Positions 7,897 through 12,713 of a stretch of DNA of 12,713 nt are shown one piece after another. The stretch is from an uncultured Oscillibacter sp. (lineage in GTDB: Bacteria > Bacillota > Clostridia > Oscillospirales > Oscillospiraceae). The DNA lies in the NCBI GenBank assembly GCA_900544105.1, contig UQUC01000065.1, positions 1-12,713 of the forward strand. The letters are read 5' to 3'. The translations under genes were made by a program, and so were the position numbers. Under the pieces are notes generated by a model. That model made no database searches and was not told the origin of the DNA. It worked only from the letters and a program-made list of their open reading frames with translations. Within the stretch, counting starts at the first letter, position 1. Each line of letters begins with the position of its first letter.

Positions 7897-8123
7897 CATC
7901 TTCCGTATATATACAGAGCGACTGACAGTGTGCTTCAAGGACCCGATGCGTGATTTTTGGCGGCATCTTAACAGCTTTCCAGGCCCCGGCCCATCCTGCC
8001 GATTTCGTTGTGTACGATACCTGCTGTGTGCGGGACCTATGGAGTTTTTCCAAACAAACAACCGGAAGGGTCAAGGCAACCCCGCATAAGGGCAACATTT
8101 AAAAGAGTCGTTTAGAGCAAGGC
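7897..8123. other. Spacer between OLE promoter and SLH-gene terminator; no gene recognised
   Basis: About 230 bp with no supported gene. Open frames cross it on both strands, but none has a good RBS or recognisable protein sequence, and they continue through the OLE RNA or its promoter. I see no strong hairpins or known riboswitch motifs in it. Confidence 0.5.
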
Positions 8124-8169
8124 AAAAGCGCAAGCGACGCACCAGATTTGGTGCGCCGCTTGTGCTTTT
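8124..8169 (-). terminator. Strong hairpin terminator after the SLH gene
   Basis: A long, nearly perfect inverted repeat begins 50 nt past the SLH stop. On the plus strand the left arm is AAAAGCGCAAGCGACGCACC and the right arm mirrors it, with single mismatches, as GGTGCGCCGCTTGTGCTTTT around the loop AGATTT. Each arm is 20 nt and both ends finish in a four-T run, so it could act in both directions. It separates the SLH gene from the OLE operon downstream. Confidence 0.85.
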
Positions 8170-8218
8170 ATTTAGAAGAAGCAACCGATATGTGTATTTC
8201 TGAAAATTATGTCAAATA

Positions 8219-11200
8219 TCAGCGCTCGTAGCGCGTCCAGTCGGGATCCCGGGTCAGCTTCGTCCAGACTTCGCCGCCCCGATCCTTGTAGTCATGGGAG
8301 TTGGTGGCTTCCTGCACCGCCAGATAGAACCAGTCCCCGGGGTTGCAGTCGGGCCACACCTTCATGCCCTCCAGCAGATCCTCTTCATCTTCCGGCGTCC
8401 GGTTCAAAACACGGTTGATCATAGTCATGGCCTGTGCCCGGGTGATATAGGTATCAGGGCGGAAGGTGCCGTCCGCAAAGCCCTGAATCCAGCCCAGCTC
8501 CGCGGCACGCTCAATATACTTCTCCGCCCAGTGGCCGCTGATGTCGGAGAACGTCCGGCTGCCGCTGCTGACGCCGGTATCGAACCGGGCGCAGATGGCG
8601 GCAAACTGGGCGCGGGTGATAGGCGCCTTGGGATCGAAGGTGGTGGCGCTGCGGCCCTGCACAATGCCCAGACCCGTCATGGTGGAGATGGCGGTATTGG
8701 CCCAGTAGTCATTGGTCACGTCCGTGTAGGTGTTGCTGGTCAACAAATTGTCGTCCCGCACCTCGTCCGTCAGCAGGCGGAAGAAGATGGTGGTGGTCTC
8801 CGCACGGGAAATCAGGCCGTAGGGGTGGACATTGCCGTCGCTGTAGCCCTGAACGTAGGCAAAGTGATCCTCATCGTTCAGCATGCCGGGAGTTTCGGAG
8901 GAAGACCAACGGGCGTACAGGGTCACCACAGTTTTGTTGACCTTCACATCATCGGTCACCTTGTCGGTGAGACGGGTATCGTAATACCAGCCCTCGAAAC
9001 GGTAGCCGCTGCGGGTGGGGGTAGGCAGATCCTCGTAGTCCTTGACCCAGCTGCGGGACTTGGTCTCGGAGGAAATGACCTTGCCGCCGTTGGTGACATA
9101 TTTCAGGGTGTAATCGTCGTCCTTGTCGTTATCGGAATCGCTGTCGGTGTACTTCCAGTTTGCGGTCACTTCCACCGCCTTGGCAGGCATCTTAAAGGTG
9201 GTGTCCGCCTTCGAAGCGTCGGCAAACATCACGCCGGAGCTGGTCGTCCAGCCGATGAAGGTGTAGTTGCTGCGGCTGCCGGCACGAATCGTCACGGTTT
9301 TGTCCGCTTCATAGAAACCCGCGCCGGAATTCGTGGCGGCGCTGTTCTTAACCGTCACCTGATAGGTGTCGGGCGCGTTCACATGCTCCACTTCGATTGC
9401 TGCGGGGTTGTCATTTGCGGCGGCTTTCCAGCTGCTGCCGTCCCAGTAAATGACCCAGCGCAGCGTCTCGGGCATACCGTCCTTCACGGTGTGCGTACCA
9501 TGTTTGCTGATGAACAGTTTCACAAAGCTGCTGGTGGGCGCCTCCACCTCATAGCCGATATGGCCATTCCAGTTAGTTTCTTCGCCCAGTCTCCAGTTCT
9601 CCGGCAGGCCCAGCTTGACGGCATACGTTTCAGAACCGTGGTTGTTCTTCTTCGTCACGCAGGTAACCCGAACGTCCTTTTCAAGTCCGTCCAGCGCCTT
9701 CTTCACATCGTCCTCAGTAGGCACCGGCGTGCACTTGGTCATAATCAGGGCAGGCTCACCCTTCAAGTACCAGTTCCAGCCGCCCTCGCCCTTCTTCCAC
9801 TCCATGGTGAACCTATCGTGGTTGCTCGGGTTCTCTCTGTCATAGGTATGGGCCGCTCCATCGGGCTTGTACTGATCCGCATAAGCCTGCTGGTCCGTGA
9901 TGATCACGGTTGCGGTTTTGTCCGTGCGCGCAACCGTATAGGGTTTCGTCGTAACGGTGGCCTTGTCGTAGCCGTTGAGGGCAATCGCCTGCCGGTTATG
10001 GCTGTCCACGGTTTCGCAATCCACATACAGTTTAGCGTTTTCAACGGCAGTTTCCAGCATGTCCGCATCGGGAGCCTTTTCGCAGGTAACAGGAATCACA
10101 ATAGGAGCCCGATCGTTCTCAGCCAGTACGATCCAGGACTTGCTGGCGCGGTTATAATACCACACGATTTCCCGGGTCGTCTTCGTACCGGCAACAATCT
10201 CGTGTTCGCCATCTTCTCCCTGATAATCTCTATTAGCCTGATCCACATACTTGGTGTAGTCCACCGTCATGGTGCAGGTGTACGGATAGGCAGTCTTGGT
10301 ATTTTCGTCCTCATTGTCTACAACATCGCCCAGTGTGTAGCCACCGTCCACAAGGCCCAGACTGTTGAAGCCATAGATGTGATTGGTAACCTTATTGCAT
10401 TTCAGAATGACTGCAAACTCTTTAGAGCCGCCCTCGCCTACATAGGGGTTACCATCAGGATCTAAATATTCATCTTTATAGATCGTATCTACGTCAGGCT
10501 TTGCAGGGATTCCCTCATGCTCCACCTTGAAAGTGACATAGGGAGCGGGGCCGGTGGCTTCCCACTTACCACCAGCGGCGTTGTAGGTGAGGGTGATGGT
10601 CTGGCTGGATGCCGCGCCAGTCTTCAAATTATGGGAAACCCCGATGTCAGTGCTATACTGCTTGACGTATTCATCAGCCTTGATGGTCACGTTAACAGTG
10701 TACTTGCCGTCAGAATTTTTGGCGGGCGCGGTGATACTGCCAATGTCGCCTGCCGTCAGATCATACGTTCTTGTGGGATGCGCGCCGGTTTCGTTGGCGC
10801 ACTCTATCTTTACAGCATCTTTAACGGCATTGCCGAGATCCGTAATGATCTGATTGCCATTGGGTGTATTGGGCACGTTGGGTTCGGGGGTAGGCGCAGT
10901 ATGGGTGATGTTAATATATACGGGAGCGTCAGCGGATCTATACTGCCATTTGCTCAATTCAACATTGTAGTACCAGGTAGCCGTTTCAGTTGCATTCTGG
11001 CCGTCTTTCAAATAATGCGTACCATATTCACCGCCCAACCCGGAGTTGTAGGCAGCCAGATACTTATTGGCGTCCAGTGTCATGACGCAGATCCACGGAT
11101 AGGTTGACGCGCTCAGAACACTGCCATCGTTTTTCACGACTTCGCCCAGCGTGTACGCGTCTTCAACCTCCGTCACATAATCGAACCATGCGTGATGGTC

Positions 11201-11818
11201 ATAGGTATCGCACCACATATAAACAGCGCCTTTGGAACTGCTTGTAGTGTTCACATAATTGCGAAAACGCTCGATGTCAGATGCTGTCGGTTTATCGGGC
11301 TTATTTGTATCCGGGTCGACAACTGTAACTGTATATCTGTGGGTTCCCTTAAACCATGTAGATTCCTGATGAAACGGATCATTGTTCTGGCTGAAAGTAT
11401 AATAAAAGGTCGTCGTAATAACCGCCGTACCCGGTTTCTTTGCCTCAACATTGAGCTGCAGGCAGTCCGCACCGTTCCAGTCTCCACCCTGCCATTTGCC
11501 AATGACAATATCCTGATGTCCGTTCGTCAGTTTTACTGCCGCGACCTCCGGATTACTGGAAACCGCTTCTACACCGCAATACGCCATTGCGTTATAGGTG
11601 GCATTTCCGATCGTCATTGTCGGCATGATTCTAAGTTCAACATCCCCGGGCGCTTTAGTCGTAGATGCTGTCTGAGACATTCCAGGCTTTATTGTTCCTT
11701 TGATCGCGCTGCTCTTAGTAAGCGGATCATGGTTACTCGCTTCCGCCATTGCGCTGACGGGCAGAAGCCCGAACACCAGCACAAGCGCCATCAAAGATGA
11801 CAAAATCCTTCGTTTCAT
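8219..11818 (-). CDS. Exported SLH-domain surface protein with five tandem modules and InlB-type repeats
   Basis: This 1199-residue protein begins with a clear signal peptide (MKRRIL, hydrophobic core, VSAMA, cleavage near residue 25). An Ig-like region follows (about 60-168). Then come five divergent modules of about 110-130 residues (about 180-308, 322-435, 466-582, 585-697, 701-816), each with a Cys near its start (C203, C340, C474, C601, C720), a nearby His, and a W-x-Y or similar aromatic strand near its end. Two InlB-type or flg_new repeats follow (818-889 and 903-971, with GYRFEGWYYD), separated by an acidic DSDSDNDKDDD linker. Three SLH motifs (about 980-1018, 1031-1080, 1089-1140; SRAET, TRAQF, TRAQA) anchor it to the cell-wall polymer, and a short Trp-rich tail ends it. 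The ATG has AGGAGG 6 nt upstream. The partner or ligand is unknown; adhesion is a guess. It lies next to a recombinase and a putative invertible promoter. Confidence 0.93.
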   Translation of the reverse strand: MKRRILSSLMALVLVFGLLPVSAMAEASNHDPLTKSSAIKGTIKPGMSQTASTTKAPGDVELRIMPTMTIGNATYNAMAYCGVEAVSSNPEVAAVKLTNGHQDIVIGKWQGGDWNGADCLQLNVEAKKPGTAVITTTFYYTFSQNNDPFHQESTWFKGTHRYTVTVVDPDTNKPDKPTASDIERFRNYVNTTSSSKGAVYMWCDTYDHHAWFDYVTEVEDAYTLGEVVKNDGSVLSASTYPWICVMTLDANKYLAAYNSGLGGEYGTHYLKDGQNATETATWYYNVELSKWQYRSADAPVYINITHTAPTPEPNVPNTPNGNQIITDLGNAVKDAVKIECANETGAHPTRTYDLTAGDIGSITAPAKNSDGKYTVNVTIKADEYVKQYSTDIGVSHNLKTGAASSQTITLTYNAAGGKWEATGPAPYVTFKVEHEGIPAKPDVDTIYKDEYLDPDGNPYVGEGGSKEFAVILKCNKVTNHIYGFNSLGLVDGGYTLGDVVDNEDENTKTAYPYTCTMTVDYTKYVDQANRDYQGEDGEHEIVAGTKTTREIVWYYNRASKSWIVLAENDRAPIVIPVTCEKAPDADMLETAVENAKLYVDCETVDSHNRQAIALNGYDKATVTTKPYTVARTDKTATVIITDQQAYADQYKPDGAAHTYDRENPSNHDRFTMEWKKGEGGWNWYLKGEPALIMTKCTPVPTEDDVKKALDGLEKDVRVTCVTKKNNHGSETYAVKLGLPENWRLGEETNWNGHIGYEVEAPTSSFVKLFISKHGTHTVKDGMPETLRWVIYWDGSSWKAAANDNPAAIEVEHVNAPDTYQVTVKNSAATNSGAGFYEADKTVTIRAGSRSNYTFIGWTTSSGVMFADASKADTTFKMPAKAVEVTANWKYTDSDSDNDKDDDYTLKYVTNGGKVISSETKSRSWVKDYEDLPTPTRSGYRFEGWYYDTRLTDKVTDDVKVNKTVVTLYARWSSSETPGMLNDEDHFAYVQGYSDGNVHPYGLISRAETTTIFFRLLTDEVRDDNLLTSNTYTDVTNDYWANTAISTMTGLGIVQGRSATTFDPKAPITRAQFAAICARFDTGVSSGSRTFSDISGHWAEKYIERAAELGWIQGFADGTFRPDTYITRAQAMTMINRVLNRTPEDEEDLLEGMKVWPDCNPGDWFYLAVQEATNSHDYKDRGGEVWTKLTRDPDWTRYER

Positions 11819-11848
11819 AAGATTCCTCCTCTAAAATGATTATATAAA

Positions 11849-11872
11849 AGCGGTTCCGGACACGGAGCCGCT
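11849..11872 (-). promoter_or_regulatory. Terminator-like hairpin in the SLH-gene leader (possible attenuator)
   Basis: In the leader RNA, AGCGG (11872-11868) pairs with CCGCT (11853-11849) and TCCG with CGGA around a TGTC loop, with one C.A mismatch. The hairpin runs straight into TTTTATATAATC, about 20 nt before the AGGAGG of the SLH gene. This is the layout of a leaky intrinsic terminator or attenuator between promoter and gene. An upstream GCCGC could pair with the GCGGC in its 5' arm as a weak competing structure. I recognise no riboswitch class. Confidence 0.45.
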
Positions 11873-11960
11873 GAACTTTTATCGGAGAACAGGTTCCTTT
11901 TCGCCACAGGGCGGCAGCTGTTTTATGGTCGAGCCAGACAGGGCAGGACAAGCGCTGGGG

Positions 11961-11990
11961 TCTATAGTACAGGTTTGTCACCACCGTCAA
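11961..11990 (-). promoter_or_regulatory. Proximal promoter of the SLH gene, spanning an inverted-repeat border
   Basis: The minus strand reads TTGACG (11990-11985), an 18-nt spacer, then TATAGA (11966-11961). Transcription would begin near 11954, giving a leader of about 135 nt. The -35 box lies inside the putative invertible segment. The -10 box lies outside it, except for its first base, which belongs to the inverted repeat. Inversion would therefore separate the two boxes. Confidence 0.55.
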
Positions 11991-12014
11991 AAGTCGCAGT
12001 TTACTGCGGCTTTT
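11989..12014 (+). terminator. Hairpin terminator, better formed on the plus strand, inside the putative invertible segment
   Basis: Plus-strand RNA has arms AAAAGTCGCAG (11989-11999) and CTGCGGCTTTT (12004-12014) around TTTA. It pairs fully if one U.G wobble is allowed and is followed by ATTATATCA. On the minus strand the same site has a C.A mismatch and only a CTTTTGA tail, so it is weaker there. In the present orientation no plus-strand gene needs it; after inversion its stronger face would point at the SLH gene. It may also stop recombinase transcripts weakly. Confidence 0.55.
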
Positions 12015-12043
12015 ATTATATCACAGGGCGATTCTACCCGCAA
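12015..12043 (-). promoter_or_regulatory. Distal promoter of the SLH gene (extended -10), inside the putative invertible segment
   Basis: The minus strand reads TTGCGG (12043-12038), a 17-nt spacer, then a perfect TATAAT (12020-12015) preceded by TGA, an extended -10 element. Transcription would start near 12008, within the left arm of the following hairpin, so transcripts from here would not form that hairpin fully. The whole promoter lies between the inverted repeats and points toward the SLH gene. Confidence 0.6.
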
Positions 12044-12082
12044 TAGCTATGTGGGCACAACCTGTACTTCCCTCACCATTTT

Positions 12083-12667
12083 TTACAGTTCATGCGCCCA
12101 TCTGAGAAATGTTTTGTGGGTAACGCTTAATCTCCGTGCGGCCTCCCGTGCGGAGATCTCCTTTTTCAGCCACGCCTGATGCACAGCGGGAAACTCCTTC
12201 GGCTGCACCAGTGGCGGACGCCCAAAACGCACGCCCTGCGCTTTCGCCACGGCGATGCCCTCCGCCTGACGCTGATGGATGAACTCCCGCTCTGTCTGGG
12301 CCACATAGCTGAGCAATTGCAAAACGATGTCGGCGATCAGGGTCCCGGTGAGATCTCGGTTCTTCCGGGTATCCAGCAGGGGCATATCCAGCACCACGAT
12401 GGCTGCGCGCTTCTCCTTGGTGATGATCCGCCATTGCTCCAGAATTTCGTTGTAATTCCGACCCAGGCGGTCAATGCTCTTGACCACAAGGGTATCACCC
12501 TCTTTCAACCTGCGAGTTAACCGTTGGTAATTCGCACGCTCAAAATTCTTGCCTGACTGCTTGTCTATGAAAATTTGCCTCAAATTCAGTCCAAACTCTT
12601 CCAGTGCAATGATCTGCCGTTGTTCGTTCTGTTCTTTCGTGGAAACTCTCGCATAACCATATTCCAT
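12083..12667 (-). CDS. Serine recombinase, resolvase/invertase family
   Basis: This protein (194 residues from the ATG) is a small serine site-specific recombinase that cuts DNA through a 5'-phosphoserine link and can invert or resolve DNA between short sites. The N-terminal catalytic domain (about 1-138) has YARVSTKEQN with nucleophile Ser9 and Arg7, and SIDRLGRN with Arg67 and Arg70. A long helix E follows (QTEREFIHQRQAEGIAVAKA), then GVRFGRPP and a C-terminal helix-turn-helix (SAREAARRLSVTHKTFLRW). The length fits Tn3-resolvase and Hin/Pin-type enzymes. A TTG at 12670 is in frame, but the ATG at 12667 has better spacing (9 nt) from AAGGAGG. No transposase lies beside it in the window; its neighbour is a surface-protein promoter region bounded by inverted repeats. 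Resolvase versus invertase cannot be decided from sequence alone. Confidence 0.93.
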   Translation of the reverse strand: MEYGYARVSTKEQNEQRQIIALEEFGLNLRQIFIDKQSGKNFERANYQRLTRRLKEGDTLVVKSIDRLGRNYNEILEQWRIITKEKRAAIVVLDMPLLDTRKNRDLTGTLIADIVLQLLSYVAQTEREFIHQRQAEGIAVAKAQGVRFGRPPLVQPKEFPAVHQAWLKKEISAREAARRLSVTHKTFLRWAHEL

Positions 12668-12686
12668 CAAAATCAGCCTCCTTCAA

Positions 12687-12703
12687 ATGTTTTCAGCAAA
12701 CAT
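12687..12703. promoter_or_regulatory. Palindrome just upstream of the recombinase RBS (possible operator or recombination half-sites)
   Basis: ATGTTT (12687-12692) and AAACAT (12698-12703) are perfect inverted copies separated by TCAGC, ending 4 bp from the AAGGAGG of the recombinase gene. It may be an autoregulatory operator, a recombinase binding site or chance. The promoter of the gene probably lies beyond the window end. Confidence 0.35.
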
Positions 12704-12713
12704 ATTGTAAGGC

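Larger units (their letters stand above)
11966..12068. repeat. Putative invertible promoter segment bounded by 10-bp inverted repeats
   Basis: On the plus strand AGTACAGGTT (11966-11975) and AACCTGTACT (12059-12068) are exact reverse complements and enclose 83 bp. By a rough count of base pairs, a perfect 10-bp inverted pair in about 260 bp of random sequence would be expected around 3% of the time. The enclosed DNA carries a full promoter and the -35 box of another, both pointing to the SLH gene, and a hairpin. The recombinase gene starts 15 bp to the right of the right repeat, in coordinate terms. Similarity continues loosely inward (TGTCACC versus GTGCCC). The repeats are shorter than the sites of Hin-type invertases, which is the main weakness. 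Confidence 0.5.

Noticed and set aside
7439..8089. A 216-codon open frame on the plus strand across the OLE region
   Set aside because: It runs antisense to the structured RNA and its promoter, has no good RBS, and its protein lacks recognisable domains or normal composition. It is most likely an open frame produced by the GC-rich RNA sequence.
7856..8098. An 80-codon minus-strand frame upstream of OLE
   Set aside because: It crosses the OLE promoter and ends at the RNA start, with no family resemblance and no strong RBS.
8294..10465. A 723-codon open frame on the plus strand
   Set aside because: It is antisense to the SLH gene, which has a signal peptide, RBS and known domains. Long antisense frames are common in GC-rich genes. 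The translation is a Gly/Val/His-rich shadow.
11837..11844. TATAAT on the minus strand just upstream of the SLH RBS as a third promoter
   Set aside because: No -35-like hexamer lies at a suitable distance, and transcription would start almost at the RBS. The AT-rich tract is better explained as the tail of the leader hairpin.
11733..11990. An 85-codon minus-strand frame overlapping the SLH start
   Set aside because: It begins inside the promoter region, overlaps the signal-peptide codons in another frame and has no RBS of its own.
1..12713. CRISPR arrays, tRNA or rRNA genes
   Set aside because: No regularly spaced direct repeats and no tRNA or rRNA motifs were seen on either strand.

Overview
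The window looks like a chromosomal segment of a GC-rich, Gram-positive anaerobe of the class Clostridia, most likely a gut Oscillospiraceae relative (the Flavonifractor / Oscillibacter type). The evidence is the clostridial gene order dxs-tlyA-nadK-argR-recN, strong AGGAGG ribosome binding sites with frequent GTG/TTG starts, an S-layer-homology (SLH) surface protein, and an IS30 remnant. The genus is inference. Every intact gene is on the minus strand.

Region 1 (1-842): the decayed 3' part of an IS30-family transposase gene on the plus strand, followed by about 260 bp without a gene that contains nested inverted repeats. Region 2 (843-7900, read right to left): one compact transcription unit. 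A consensus promoter at 7896-7868 starts a large noncoding RNA (about 7861-7208) that I identify as an OLE RNA. Next come oapA (four-helix membrane protein, the known OLE partner), dxs (isoprenoid precursors), tlyA (rRNA 2'-O-methyltransferase), nadK (NAD kinase), argR (arginine repressor) and recN (DNA repair ATPase). The last genes overlap or nearly touch (dxs/tlyA 11 nt, tlyA/nadK 1 nt, nadK/argR 4 nt), so they are probably translationally coupled. Region 3 (7897-8218): a spacer with a strong hairpin terminator. Region 4 (8219-11818): a 1199-residue exported SLH protein with five divergent tandem modules, two InlB-type repeats and three SLH motifs. Region 5 (11819-12713): its leader and promoters, then a serine recombinase of the resolvase/invertase family.

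Two things stand out. First, an OLE RNA and its partner protein head an isoprenoid, NADP and DNA-repair operon in what appears to be an ordinary gut-type bacterium; the two ends of the RNA pair with each other. Second, the promoter region between the recombinase and the SLH gene is bounded by a perfect 10-bp inverted repeat (11966-11975 and 12059-12068). That segment carries one complete promoter and the -35 half of a second, both pointing at the SLH gene, plus a hairpin whose better terminator orientation faces away from it. Inversion would remove both promoters and turn the terminator toward the gene. I propose this as a phase-variable ON/OFF switch, currently ON, worked by the adjacent recombinase. 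This is inference from sequence geometry and is not proven.
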